Counted from the stretch's first letter, positions 13,731 to 21,797 are shown. The stretch: DNA of 27,478 bases from UBA12478 sp964513275 (GCA_964513275.1 CAZELN010000012.1:1-27478), one strand, 5' to 3'. Numbers and translations are program-made. Notes: generated by a model not told the origin, from the letters alone.

Positions 13731-15174
13731 TCGGGGGCGGAGCCATCGGCGCTTGTGGTCTGGCGAATGGGGCAAATCCGCTTATGGAATCTTCAGCTGG
13801 CGGCGGTACGGTGGAGCCAGGTCTGGTCTCAAGATTGAGGAATGAGGCACGTTTTTTGTCAAAGAATAAACGCACCATTCCCGTAGGACCATTACGATGT
13901 TTCGCAATGTGAACCTCGGCGATATTTTGTTCTTCCGGTGGAATATCCTCGGGGCGGTAATTGCGGTCAGCCGTTTTGCGGTAAATGAACATGACCACGT
14001 CCGCATCTTGTTCGATAGAACCGGAATCACGTAGGTGAGAGAGTCGAGGAATGGCCGGTTTTGTCATCTCCACAGCGCGTGAGAGTTGGGCGAGGGCGAG
14101 AACAGGGACGTTCAATTCTTTGGCAATCATTTTCAGTCCTCGAGAAATTTCTGAAACTTCTTGTACGCGGTTGTCCGAGTTTTTACTTCCGCGTCCTTCC
14201 ATCAGTTGGAGATAGTCGACCATGAGAACCCCAAGGCCATGTTCATTTTTGAGACGTCGCGCCTTGGTGCGAAGCTGCATCACATTGAGTCCCGCTGCGT
14301 CGTCGATAAAGATCGGTGCCTCGGAGAGTTCTCCCAAGGCATTTCCGATACGCGGAAAGTCGTCATCTCGGTCAGAGAGCCGACCGGTGCGCAGCTTCCA
14401 CAAATCGACGTTTGCTTGGGCGCAGATCATCCGATCGACAAGCTGTTCCTTGCTCATTTCCAGTGAGAAAAATCCAACCGGTTGTTTGGCATTGATGCCA
14501 ATCTGTCGGGCAATATCTAGAGCGAGTGATGTTTTTCCCACAGACGGACGTGCGGCCAGAATGACAAGATCAGACTTTTGGAGACCCGCCAAGAGCGAGT
14601 CTAATTCTCGGAACCCTGTTGGCACGCCTCGGAGTTTTCCTCGGTCACGATGGAGTTCATCAATACGGTCAAACGCCTCGTGGAGCACAGAGCGGATCGA
14701 GACGAAGGTATTCTTGTTAAATTTTTCCGAGACGCCAAATAGCGCTCGCTCCGCACGGTCTAAACTTGCTTCCACGTCCTCGTCTTCCTCGTAGCCGATT
14801 TGGGTAATCTCGGTTGCGGCCGTGATGATACGGCGCAGTGTGGCTTTTTTTTGGACGATGTCCGCATAATGCGCAACATTCGCCGCCGTTGGAACGACGT
14901 TCGAAAGTTCCACCAAGTAGGCACGACCGCCAACCCGTTGTAAGAGCGTTTGTTCTTCAAGTCGGTTCCCTAAGGAAAGGATATCAATTGGTTCGTGCCG
15001 CTCGTAGAGCTGCAACATGGCTTCAAAAATGTGTTGATGTGACTCGCGATAAAAATCATCCGGCTTCGTCCGGTCGGCAATTTTTGTCATAGCGTCCTTG
15101 TCAATCAGCAGTGATCCAAGCAATGACTGTTCAGCCTCTAAATTTTGTGGCGGGATCCGCTCATGCGTTGCCAT
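13705..15174 (-). CDS. dnaB: Replicative DNA helicase DnaB
   Basis: DnaB is the hexameric helicase of the replication fork. The 489-residue product has the N-terminal DnaB domain (IPPQNLEAEQSLLGSLLID, 7-25) and a RecA-like motor with Walker A ARPSVGKTS (208-216), Walker B VLMVDYLQL (316-324), LSHLRDSGSIEQDADVV and an arginine-finger region KHRNGPTG (425-432). It ends with a proline-rich tail. I chose the ATG at 15174 over an in-frame start at 15219 because MATHERIPPQNLEAEQ matches family N-termini and a TGTTACTAT box lies 11 nt upstream. It is the first gene of dnaB-ybaB-recR and divergent from the permease gene. Confidence 0.97.
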   Translation of the reverse strand: MATHERIPPQNLEAEQSLLGSLLIDKDAMTKIADRTKPDDFYRESHQHIFEAMLQLYERHEPIDILSLGNRLEEQTLLQRVGGRAYLVELSNVVPTAANVAHYADIVQKKATLRRIITAATEITQIGYEEDEDVEASLDRAERALFGVSEKFNKNTFVSIRSVLHEAFDRIDELHRDRGKLRGVPTGFRELDSLLAGLQKSDLVILAARPSVGKTSLALDIARQIGINAKQPVGFFSLEMSKEQLVDRMICAQANVDLWKLRTGRLSDRDDDFPRIGNALGELSEAPIFIDDAAGLNVMQLRTKARRLKNEHGLGVLMVDYLQLMEGRGSKNSDNRVQEVSEISRGLKMIAKELNVPVLALAQLSRAVEMTKPAIPRLSHLRDSGSIEQDADVVMFIYRKTADRNYRPEDIPPEEQNIAEVHIAKHRNGPTGMVRLFFDKKRASFLNLETRPGSTVPPPAEDSISGFAPFARPQAPMAPPPIDPNPAGI

Positions 15175-15185
15175 AGTCGGGGTGC

Positions 15186-15194
15186 ATAGTAACA
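15186..15194 (-). promoter_or_regulatory. Extended -10 promoter of dnaB
   Basis: TGTTACTAT on the minus strand, 11 nt before the dnaB ATG, with a weak TTGCGT 16 bp upstream. The leader would be about 5 nt, with no room for a Shine-Dalgarno sequence. It diverges from the permease promoter at 15224. Confidence 0.5.
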
Positions 15195-15223
15195 CGCGGA
15201 AACTCCGACGCAAGCCCAATTCA

Positions 15224-15232
15224 TGCTATAAT
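15224..15232 (+). promoter_or_regulatory. Extended -10 promoter of the permease gene
   Basis: TGCTATAAT is a consensus extended -10 box, 12 nt before GTG 15245 and 24 nt before ATG 15257. No Shine-Dalgarno sequence follows. Confidence 0.65.
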
Positions 15233-15256
15233 TGAGTGTAACTTGTGGACTCTTCT

Positions 15257-16408
15257 ATGGTTCATCCTAATCGTCCTTTTTTGCGGTCTGTTGGCATGAT
15301 GATCGGTGCGATCATCGGCGTGGGTGTTTTTGGTTTACCCTATGCGTTCGCACGCAGTGGGTTTGCGCTCGGACTCCTTGAGCTCCTGTTTTTAGGCGGA
15401 ATACTCGTGACGCTTCAGTTGATGCTGGGGGAAATTGTCGCGCAAACGCCCGGTCATCATCGACTTGTGAATTACGTGGGAATGTATACAGGGAAGTTTT
15501 GGAAATGGGTCACGCTCGTGACGCTCAGTTTCGGGGTCTGGGGAGCGATGTTGGCCTATATGGTTGTGGGAGGCACATTTCTTCATCTATTTCTGTCCCC
15601 GATTTTGGGTGGAAGTCCGGTTGTGTATGCGTACGTTTTGGGTGGCACAGCTTCACTCCTGATATTTGGTGGACTCACATTTGCGGCGCGCATTGAGTAC
15701 TTGGTCGTGGGAGCCCTCTTATTTTTGTTCACATTCATCATCCTTGCGAGTGTTCCCTCGATCGAAGTTTCACATTTCACAACCCTCAACCTAGAGAAAT
15801 TTTTTATTCCATACGGAGTTATCCTTTTTTCCCTGGCGGGAATGGGAATCGTTCCTGAGCTGAAGGACGTGTTGGGAAAAAAACATCAACAACAACTTGC
15901 CCCGGTTATCGTCGTCGCGATGAGTATCATCATCACCTTGTATGCGCTCTTCGCCTTTGCTGTCGTGGGTGTGACAGGTCCAGAAACGTCTTCGATGGCA
16001 TTTGATGGTCTTGTGCCTACGCTCGGTGATACGTTCCGAGTCGTGGCGACGCTCCTGGGATCTCTGACGATTCTTTCCATTTACATGGTACTTGGGATCG
16101 AACTGCTCAATACATTCAAGTTCGATTTTGATCTACGTCATCGAACCTCCTGGTTCATCGTATGCGCCGTGCCAATCATACTATTTGCGGTCGGTATGCG
16201 TGAATTTATCGATATCATCGGGTTCGTTGGAAGTATCTTTGGTGGCATTCTTGGAATTCTGGTCGCTTTGAGTTATTGGTCTATGCGTCGTCGAGGGTTG
16301 TGTCAGCCGCATCATTGCATCAACTTTCCCGCACCACTTACGTGGCTCGTTATCCTTATTTTTAGTACGGGCATTATTTGGGAGGTTGTCACCGTGCTGG
16401 TAAAATAG
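15257..16408 (+). CDS. Amino-acid permease (aromatic/hydroxy amino-acid type)
   Basis: A 383-residue integral membrane transporter with about 11 hydrophobic helices. The N-terminal SVGMMIGAIIGVGVFGLPYA is the glycine-rich first helix typical of the AAAP/HAAAP and related amino-acid permeases, which import amino acids with a proton or sodium. The specific substrate is not predictable. An in-frame GTG at 15245 would add MDSS. Neither start has a Shine-Dalgarno sequence, and ATG 15257 is chosen for its codon. The extended -10 at 15224 suggests a very short leader. A small membrane protein gene follows after 6 nt. Confidence 0.82.
   Translation: MVHPNRPFLRSVGMMIGAIIGVGVFGLPYAFARSGFALGLLELLFLGGILVTLQLMLGEIVAQTPGHHRLVNYVGMYTGKFWKWVTLVTLSFGVWGAMLAYMVVGGTFLHLFLSPILGGSPVVYAYVLGGTASLLIFGGLTFAARIEYLVVGALLFLFTFIILASVPSIEVSHFTTLNLEKFFIPYGVILFSLAGMGIVPELKDVLGKKHQQQLAPVIVVAMSIIITLYALFAFAVVGVTGPETSSMAFDGLVPTLGDTFRVVATLLGSLTILSIYMVLGIELLNTFKFDFDLRHRTSWFIVCAVPIILFAVGMREFIDIIGFVGSIFGGILGILVALSYWSMRRRGLCQPHHCINFPAPLTWLVILIFSTGIIWEVVTVLVK
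16398..16406 (+). promoter_or_regulatory. Internal extended -10 promoter for the four-helix membrane protein
   Basis: TGGTAAAAT overlaps the end of the permease gene and lies 8 nt before ATG 16415. A TTGGGA 17 bp upstream may act as -35. Confidence 0.45.
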
Positions 16409-16414
16409 ATCCAT

Positions 16415-16804
16415 ATGGAGGTTCAAACCATTTTTACAAAACGCTGGTTTGGTTACTTTGCTCTGTTGTTTGTTGTGTGGTATCCCGTGACGCTTCTGAT
16501 CGTGACGATGTACAGCATTTTGCAACACCCTATTTTTCTTTTTGCTGGTAACGTGTTCACGCCGCTCTGGATTCTTTTTGTGAGCTATCTCTATTTCCGA
16601 AAAGCACAAGACGACTGGCCCGCACGGTTTGTGACAGCGATCGGCTGGATGCTTCTGTTCTTTCTTTTTTCTGCGATCCTCGTACATCCCGTGTACGGAT
16701 ATCCTTGGACAACAATTTTTACCTGGGACGTGATCAACGCGAACTGGGTGAACCTGGTCGCAATCCTCGTCGGAGGAGTGGCAGCACACAAAACAGCCCT
16801 CTGA
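16415..16804 (+). CDS. Small four-helix membrane protein, unknown function
   Basis: I do not recognise this 129-residue protein. It has about four hydrophobic segments: 13-35 (FALLFVVWYPVTLLIV), 42-60, 70-88 and 108-124. Aromatic residues are frequent near the membrane borders. It starts 6 nt after the permease stop and has its own extended -10 box 8 nt before its ATG, so it may be expressed with the permease or alone from a leaderless transcript. A strong terminator overlaps its stop codon. No catalytic motif is visible. Confidence 0.75.
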   Translation: MEVQTIFTKRWFGYFALLFVVWYPVTLLIVTMYSILQHPIFLFAGNVFTPLWILFVSYLYFRKAQDDWPARFVTAIGWMLLFFLFSAILVHPVYGYPWTTIFTWDVINANWVNLVAILVGGVAAHKTAL

Positions 16805-16815
16805 GGCTGTTTTTT
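16790..16815 (+). terminator. Intrinsic terminator after the four-helix membrane protein
   Basis: Stem AAAACAGCC (16790-16798) and GGCTGTTTT (16805-16813) around CTCTGA, followed by a T run. The stop codon lies in the loop. It may also help end the convergent folD transcript. Confidence 0.85.
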
Positions 16816-16829
16816 CTCACATAAGTTCA

Positions 16830-17654
16830 CTAAACGGTTCTTTGCAAATCGTATGCTTTGAGGATATTCACAAGAAGCATGGCGACGGTCATGGGACCAA
16901 CGCCGCCCGGGACGGGCGTGATGGCACCAGCGACTTTTTCGACCGACTCGAAGTCGACATCACCCTTGAGACCTTCATCTGTCCGTGTTGTGCCGACATC
17001 AATGACCGTCGCGCCAGGTTTCACCATCGTACCGGTAATGAGTCCAGGGATTCCTTCGGCGACGATCAAGATGTCTGCCTCTTGAACACGCTGGGCAAGG
17101 TCTTGGTTTTCTGCTTGAGTGACGGTTGAGATGATACCGCGCTCCTTGAGCAAAATTTGAAGGGGAGCGGCAAAGAGCGGGGATGAGACAGTACACGCGG
17201 TGCCATGAGCTTTTGCTTCATCGATAAGTTTCATCACACCAAGCGCGACGGCTGATGCAATAGCGGGTTTTCCCTCCCGAAGCCGTTTGAGATTTTCTGG
17301 GTGGAATCCATCAACGTCCTTCAGTGGATTAATCGATGCGATGACCTGGTCAGCATTTTGAGATGGGAGGGGAAGTTGAACAAGGATGCCGTGGATATCC
17401 TCGCGCTGATCTAGCTCTTCAATTTTTGCGATGAGATCCTCTTGTGAAGTATTCGATGGGTAAAGGTTGAGTTCAAAGAGGATGCCTGCCTCCTCACATG
17501 CCTGTTGCTTCAGACTTACATACAAATGAGACGCGGGATCATTGCCAACCAAAATTACAGCCAACCCCGGCTTGGATGGAAGCGCCGCGACACGTGTTTT
17601 GATTTTTTCTCGGATACGCGCAGCAAGTGCGCGGCCGTCGAGGATGGTGGCCAT
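16830..17654 (-). CDS. folD: FolD-like methylene-THF dehydrogenase/cyclohydrolase with altered nucleotide-binding motif
   Basis: FolD interconverts 5,10-methylene-, methenyl- and 10-formyl-tetrahydrofolate. The 274-residue product keeps the folate-site residues: YVSLK with catalytic Lys49, VQLPLP (92-97), DVDGFHP (113-119) and TPVPGGVGPMTVAML (246-260). The NADP-site loop, normally VGRSxxVGxP, reads VSSPLFAAP (156-164), so its Gly, Arg and Ser are lost. The PCTPxG stretch just before is also changed (ASAVALG). The enzyme may use another cofactor, favour cyclohydrolase activity, or be partly inactive. It follows glyA with a 13-nt gap, fitting one-carbon metabolism. A TAGTCT box lies 10 nt before its ATG. 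Confidence 0.88.
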   Translation of the reverse strand: MATILDGRALAARIREKIKTRVAALPSKPGLAVILVGNDPASHLYVSLKQQACEEAGILFELNLYPSNTSQEDLIAKIEELDQREDIHGILVQLPLPSQNADQVIASINPLKDVDGFHPENLKRLREGKPAIASAVALGVMKLIDEAKAHGTACTVSSPLFAAPLQILLKERGIISTVTQAENQDLAQRVQEADILIVAEGIPGLITGTMVKPGATVIDVGTTRTDEGLKGDVDFESVEKVAGAITPVPGGVGPMTVAMLLVNILKAYDLQRTV

Positions 17655-17667
17655 AATGAGCGCTAGA

Positions 17668-18951
17668 CTAGTACTTGAGCGTTGGATAGAGAGGGAATCG
17701 ATCGGTCAAGGCTTTCACTTCTTGTCGGATTCCCACGAGCTTCTGGTTGTCTGTGTGGTGTGAGACTACCTCGTCGATCCATGTGGCAATTTGTTTCATG
17801 TCTTCCTCCTTCATGCCTCGAGTCGTAAGCGCAGGAGTACCCAGACGGATACCAGAAGGATCAAATGGAGAGCGCGGTTCAAAGGGAACCGTGTTTTTGT
17901 TGACCGTGATGCCGGCGCGATCGAGTGCGAGGGCCGCCTGTTTACCTGATACGCCTATGTTTGTGAGATCGACGACCATGAGATGATTATCCGTCCCGCC
18001 CGTGACAAGATCGAATCCGCGAGCCATGAGCTCTGCCGCCAAAGCTTTCGCGTTCATCACGATTTGGTGGCCGTATTCTTTGAAGTCCGGCTGGAGGGCT
18101 TCTTTAAGGGCGACGGCGATTGCGGCTGTTTGATGGTTGTGTGGCCCGCCTTGGATGCCAGGGATAATGGCACGGTCGACGAGGGTCGGGATGTTTTCTT
18201 TCGTGACGTCGACGTTTTTCAGCGGAGTCGATGGATTGCCGTTACACAGAATCATTGCCCCGCGTGGACCCCGCAACGTTTTGTGGGTCGTCGTCGTGAT
18301 GACATCGACAATGCCCACAGGTGAAGGATGATCGCCTGAGATGATGAGACCGGCAATATGTGCGATGTCCGCCATGAGAAATGCGCCCACGGCGTCTGCA
18401 ACCTCGCGTGCCTTTTGCCAGTCGATAAGACGTGGGTAGGCCGTTGCGCCCACGATAATTAATTTGGGCTTGTGCTCAAGCGCGAGCGACATCATCTGTT
18501 CAAAGTCGAGGTAACCGTCCTTGGTCGACGTGTACTGGATGGATTTGTAATAGCGCCCAGAGAAATTTACGGGAAGTCCATGTGTCATGTGCCCACCGTA
18601 AAAAAGATTCATGCCCATGAGGGTGTCACCAGGACTCAGAAGCGCAAACATCGCGGCGATATTGGCGGCGCATCCAGAAGCAGGCTGGACGTTGGCATGT
18701 GTGACGCCAAAGAGTTGTTTGGCGCGGTCGCGTGCGAGGTTTTCGATTACATCGACCCACTCGCATCCTGAGTAGTAACGCGCTCCTGGATAGCCTTCGG
18801 AGTACTTATTTGTGCCGATTGAGCCGAGCGCCTCAAGAACTTCTTCTGAGACAAAGTTTTCACTGGGGATCATTTCTAGACCGGACTGTTCACGTTTGAG
18901 TTCCTGATTGAGTGCGTGGGAGAGATCTGGATCAAAGGTGGAAATAGACAT
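17668..18951 (-). CDS. glyA: Serine hydroxymethyltransferase
   Basis: GlyA converts serine and tetrahydrofolate to glycine and 5,10-methylene-THF, a PLP-dependent cytosolic reaction. The 427-residue product has the family hallmarks: MIPSENFVSEEV (27-38), TNKYSEGYPGARYYSGCEWVD (from 47), and the PLP-lysine motif TTTTHKTLRGPRG with Lys224. The usual QPHSGSxAN reads QPASGCAAN (89-97), a small change. I chose the ATG at 18951 over an in-frame start at 18993 because the longer N-terminus lies in a hairpin region and does not resemble GlyA. Its product is the substrate of FolD, encoded next. A hairpin with a U tract (18962-19004) lies just upstream and may attenuate expression. Confidence 0.97.
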   Translation of the reverse strand: MSISTFDPDLSHALNQELKREQSGLEMIPSENFVSEEVLEALGSIGTNKYSEGYPGARYYSGCEWVDVIENLARDRAKQLFGVTHANVQPASGCAANIAAMFALLSPGDTLMGMNLFYGGHMTHGLPVNFSGRYYKSIQYTSTKDGYLDFEQMMSLALEHKPKLIIVGATAYPRLIDWQKAREVADAVGAFLMADIAHIAGLIISGDHPSPVGIVDVITTTTHKTLRGPRGAMILCNGNPSTPLKNVDVTKENIPTLVDRAIIPGIQGGPHNHQTAAIAVALKEALQPDFKEYGHQIVMNAKALAAELMARGFDLVTGGTDNHLMVVDLTNIGVSGKQAALALDRAGITVNKNTVPFEPRSPFDPSGIRLGTPALTTRGMKEEDMKQIATWIDEVVSHHTDNQKLVGIRQEVKALTDRFPLYPTLKY

Positions 18952-18961
18952 AGGTGTCGGA

Positions 18962-19004
18962 AACAAAAAGACATGATTTAGAGGTGATCTCATGTCTTTT
19001 TGTT
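18962..19004. repeat. Perfect 15-bp inverted repeat upstream of glyA
   Basis: Arms AACAAAAAGACATGA (18962-18976) and TCATGTCTTTTTGTT (18990-19004) around a 13-nt loop. Read on the minus strand it is a terminator-like hairpin with a U tract, ending 10 nt before the glyA ATG. On the plus strand the loop holds GAGGTGATC, complementary to the 16S rRNA 3' end, and an ATG lies in the right arm. An attenuator or a translational switch are both possible. Confidence 0.75.
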
Positions 19005-19093
19005 ACAACATAGGAATGTGTGTTCGTTTCAACTTATCGAGACCCATTGTACGGGAGGGAATTCCCATTGACAATGAAGCAAAATATCGCTAG
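18992..19093 (+). CDS. Doubtful 33-residue ORF with a good ribosome-binding site
   Basis: A 33-codon plus-strand ORF (MSFCYNIGMCVRFNLSRPIV, then 13 more residues) starts 5 nt after GAGGTG, a good Shine-Dalgarno match in a window where most starts have none. It matches nothing I know and has no clear domain. No convincing plus-strand promoter lies upstream, and its stop codon overlaps the -10 box of the next gene. It may be a leader peptide or chance. Confidence 0.2.
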   Translation: MSFCYNIGMCVRFNLSRPIVREGIPIDNEAKYR

Positions 19094-19096
19094 GTT
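19068..19096 (+). promoter_or_regulatory. Promoter of the beta-propeller gene, consensus -35
   Basis: TTGACA (19068-19073), a 17-bp spacer, then TAGGTT (19091-19096). This is the only perfect -35 hexamer found next to a gene here. Transcription would start near 19103, leaving a 50-nt leader. Confidence 0.65.
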
Positions 19097-19140
19097 GAGA
19101 TGACCACACGATTCCCGTGTGTGTTTCCTCGCAAGAGGAG

Positions 19141-19147
19141 AAGGAGG
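19141..19147 (+). promoter_or_regulatory. Ribosome-binding site that sets the beta-propeller gene start
   Basis: AAGGAGG lies 5 nt before GTG 19153. It favours that codon over the in-frame ATG at 19117, which has no such site. Confidence 0.7.
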
Positions 19148-19152
19148 TTTTC

Positions 19153-20421
19153 GTGGAACATCACGTGACTCCTCCCCGGAGCCGCGTCGTGCGCGTGAGC
19201 GAGCCTGCGGGCGAGCTGACCATGCGCATCGTCGCGCAACTGAAAGAGACCGTCGATACGCAGACGATCCGAGGGCTTATCTCCGGGGATCAGCTCGCCG
19301 TTTCCGCTGACGGTCTCCACAGCGCACACATCATCACCTTCCGCCGAGGGGCGGAGATCGTGATGCATTCGGGTCTTGGCGTCATGTCGCCTCGCTTCCA
19401 GCGGACCTCGCCTCACGAAGGAACACGCATCCTCGCCCTGGATGGTCGCTCGGCGATCGTCTGGGGCAAGGTCGATGGCTATCCAACGGGCCTCTGGAGG
19501 CTCGATGGGAACGGTGGGAGGTTCCTGAGCAGGCTCGACAAGTTGGTTCGGTCACGAGATGCTTCCCATAGCCTCGTGCGCGGGATCAACCAGGAAAGGC
19601 CTGGCGAACACCTCTGCCTCACGTCCTGGGGCGAACTCTGGCCTGTCCACGAGCGTGCAATGGTTGTGTCTGATCAGAAGGGCCTTAGTGTGCTCGAGGA
19701 ACTCGGTGGGATCTTGTACGCCTATCGCATTCAAGAAGGCGACGGGATTGCTCCCTTCCAGATGCTCAACCTCTCGGATGCCGAACGTCCGATCGGGATC
19801 GTGAGTTGGCAGGGACGGCTCATGGTCGCGATCGCCCGCGGAAGCCAGTCTTGGCTTGTTGAACTCAACCTCCGCGCAAGGCGAGAAACTCCTGAGTACA
19901 TCCAGGTCGACGGTGACCTTCACGGTATTCTGGCCTCGCCAGGCAACAAGACGCTGGCGATGCTTGTGCACCCACGTGGGGAGCCCGACGACATTCGCCG
20001 ACTCCAGCTCAGCGATGGTCGGATCGTCCACGAAGGACGGTTCTCCCTCGACACGGCCTCCCTCACCTGGTCTCCCAACGAGCAGTCGCTCGCTGCGAGG
20101 ATCCTCGAAGGCGAGGGCCACGACCGTGTTCTCCACGAGCGGATCGTCGGGACGTCGATCGATCGTCCCATCGCCCTCGGACTCCAGGTCCGGGAGATGC
20201 TGGTCGACGATCGAGGCCGCCTGGTCGCCGTCGTCCAGCACGACGGCATGTATGACCAACCCATCATCGGAGGACGAGAGGGCACGAAGGTGCCGCTCGC
20301 ATGGAATCTCCACTATACGCAGGAAGGAACCATCTCGTGGACCACGGTCCACGGCGATCGGATCCTCACTTGGACCCAAGATCAGCCGACCCTCGGGGTC
20401 GTCGGTCACGCGATGCGCTAG
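19153..20421 (+). CDS. Beta-propeller-like protein of unknown function
   Basis: I cannot assign a function to this 422-residue protein. It has repeated blade-like segments with TolB/WD40-style patterns, such as GLWRLDGNGGRFLSR, LHGILASPGNKTLAMLVHP, ASLTWSPNEQSLAARILEG and VREMLVDDRGRLVAVVQHDG, so a beta-propeller is likely. No signal peptide or membrane helix is seen. Codons are visibly richer in C and G at third positions than in the flanking genes. The gene is a closed unit: consensus-type promoter, AAGGAGG site, GTG start and its own terminator, between divergent glyA and co-oriented murC. These traits hint at acquisition by transfer or unusual expression. An in-frame ATG at 19117 would add 12 residues. 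Confidence 0.8.
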   Translation: MEHHVTPPRSRVVRVSEPAGELTMRIVAQLKETVDTQTIRGLISGDQLAVSADGLHSAHIITFRRGAEIVMHSGLGVMSPRFQRTSPHEGTRILALDGRSAIVWGKVDGYPTGLWRLDGNGGRFLSRLDKLVRSRDASHSLVRGINQERPGEHLCLTSWGELWPVHERAMVVSDQKGLSVLEELGGILYAYRIQEGDGIAPFQMLNLSDAERPIGIVSWQGRLMVAIARGSQSWLVELNLRARRETPEYIQVDGDLHGILASPGNKTLAMLVHPRGEPDDIRRLQLSDGRIVHEGRFSLDTASLTWSPNEQSLAARILEGEGHDRVLHERIVGTSIDRPIALGLQVREMLVDDRGRLVAVVQHDGMYDQPIIGGREGTKVPLAWNLHYTQEGTISWTTVHGDRILTWTQDQPTLGVVGHAMR

Positions 20422-20441
20422 TCCTACGGGCTGGCGCTTTT
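20415..20441 (+). terminator. Intrinsic terminator of the beta-propeller gene
   Basis: Stem GCGCTAGTCC (20415-20424) and GGGCTGGCGC (20428-20437) with two G-U pairs, loop TAC, then TTTT. It includes the stop codon and lies just before the murC promoter. Confidence 0.7.
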
Positions 20442-20442
20442 A

Positions 20443-20451
20443 TGTTAGACT
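20443..20451 (+). promoter_or_regulatory. Extended -10 promoter of murC
   Basis: TGTTAGACT ends 8 nt before the murC ATG. AGGGG in the gap could mimic a Shine-Dalgarno sequence but is only 3 nt from the ATG, so a leaderless transcript is more likely. Confidence 0.5.
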
Positions 20452-20459
20452 AGGGGCGT

Positions 20460-21797
20460 ATGTTTCAGATTTACAAACATGTCCATTTTGTAGGAATTGG
20501 CGGGATTGGGATGTCCGCGCTTGCCAAGTGGTTTTTGCATGAGGGTGTCGCTGTAAGCGGATCGGATGTTCATCTGAGCCCCTTCACGCACGATCTTGAG
20601 ATGCGCGGGGCAAAAATTTTTTCTGACCACGCGCCGACAAACATCAGCGACAACGTCGACCTTCTTGTGTATTCTCCCGCTGTTCCTGCGACAAATCTCG
20701 AACGTGTTGTCAGTGACGAACGGGGTATTCCGTCACGGTCCAACTTCGAGATCCTCGGAGAACTTTCCAAGTCGTTCTCCACGATCGTGGTGAGTGGAAC
20801 AAACGGCAAGTCGACAACGACCGCGATGCTCGGGCTTATGCTCGAGGCCGCTGGCTATGATCCAACGGTTTTGGTCGGCTCAATAGTTCCAGGATTCAAG
20901 GACGGAAATTTTCGTCATGGAGGTGGTCGTTTTTTTGTGGTTGAAGGTTGTGAGTACCGCGCCAACATGTTGCATCTTCATCCTGAGATGATCGTGCTTA
21001 CGAATATTGAAGAGGATCATCTTGATTATTATCGTGACCTCACGCACATTCAGGAAACGTTCCAGACATTTGTCGACAAACTGAAGGGGCAGGGGATGGT
21101 GGTGGTGAATGCGGACGACGTGGGAAGTACTGTACTAAACGTGAGTCGTCCCGTGACGTATGGGTCGTCTCGGACCAATGCGACCTATACATTCACAAAA
21201 CGCAATACGTCCATGGGGAATCAGGCGATCCACAGTAATGTCGGGGCGTTCGAATTACAGATTCCAGGCGAGTTCAATGTGTACAACGCGCTTGCCGCGA
21301 CGTCAGCGGCGATGGAACTTGGGGTGCCGTTTGAGACGTGTCGTCGGGTGCTTAAGAATTTCCGTGGAATTTGGCGTCGGTTTGAGCGTGTAGGCGTCTG
21401 GAAAGGAGCCGACATCATTTCCGATTATGGTCATCACCCATCTGCTGTGAAGCAAACCGTCCAAGCCGCACGGGAATTTTTTCCTGGTCGACGAATCGTC
21501 CTGTGTTTCCAGCCGCACCAACACGATCGAACAAAAAAACTGTTTGACGAGTTTGTACAGACGCTTCCTCTGGCGGATCATCTGATCCTGGTTGAGATTT
21601 ATGACGTCGCTGGTCGAAACGAGGAACACGATGTGAGCTCAAAGGATCTGGTAGTAGCCATTGATAAACCAAATACGACCTACGCGGCGAACCTGGAGGA
21701 GGCAGAGTCGCAACTCCGTGATGTGGTACAGCCCAGTGAGGTCGTCCTTATCATGGGCGCCGGCGACATCGATGAAGTGGCGAGAAAACTTGTATGA
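20460..21797 (+). CDS. murC: UDP-N-acetylmuramate--L-alanine ligase
   Basis: MurC adds L-alanine to UDP-MurNAc in cytoplasmic peptidoglycan synthesis. The 445-residue product has the Rossmann start HFVGIGGIGMSALA (9-22), ATP loop SGTNGKSTTT (112-121), TNIEEDHLDYY (181-191), then YGHHPSAV and FQPHQHDRT. The ATP loop is unusual for MurC: the common GTHGKTTT reads GTNGKSTT, closer to MurD/E/F and Mpl-like ligases. EGCEYRAN stands where many MurC proteins have an acidic DExD-type motif. The overall fit is still best for MurC, and murB follows with a 4-nt overlap. Mpl is the main alternative. The TGTTAGACT box 8 nt before the ATG suggests a leaderless mRNA. Confidence 0.88.
   Translation: MFQIYKHVHFVGIGGIGMSALAKWFLHEGVAVSGSDVHLSPFTHDLEMRGAKIFSDHAPTNISDNVDLLVYSPAVPATNLERVVSDERGIPSRSNFEILGELSKSFSTIVVSGTNGKSTTTAMLGLMLEAAGYDPTVLVGSIVPGFKDGNFRHGGGRFFVVEGCEYRANMLHLHPEMIVLTNIEEDHLDYYRDLTHIQETFQTFVDKLKGQGMVVVNADDVGSTVLNVSRPVTYGSSRTNATYTFTKRNTSMGNQAIHSNVGAFELQIPGEFNVYNALAATSAAMELGVPFETCRRVLKNFRGIWRRFERVGVWKGADIISDYGHHPSAVKQTVQAAREFFPGRRIVLCFQPHQHDRTKKLFDEFVQTLPLADHLILVEIYDVAGRNEEHDVSSKDLVVAIDKPNTTYAANLEEAESQLRDVVQPSEVVLIMGAGDIDEVARKLV

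Noticed and set aside
13307..13912. 201-residue plus-strand ORF over recR, ybaB and dnaB
   Set aside because: It spans three real minus-strand genes and their boundaries. It is a shadow frame.
15174..15257. Divergent operator shared by dnaB and the permease gene
   Set aside because: The two -10 boxes are visible, but no symmetric operator sequence was found between them.
16181..16789. 202-residue minus-strand ORF across the permease end and the four-helix protein
   Set aside because: Its composition is that of antisense hydrophobic coding (many His, Lys, Asn), and it crosses two well-supported plus-strand genes.
19552..20409. 285-residue minus-strand ORF opposite the beta-propeller gene
   Set aside because: It is a shadow of GC-rich coding on the plus strand. 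It has no promoter, ribosome-binding site or recognisable motif, while the plus-strand gene has all signals.
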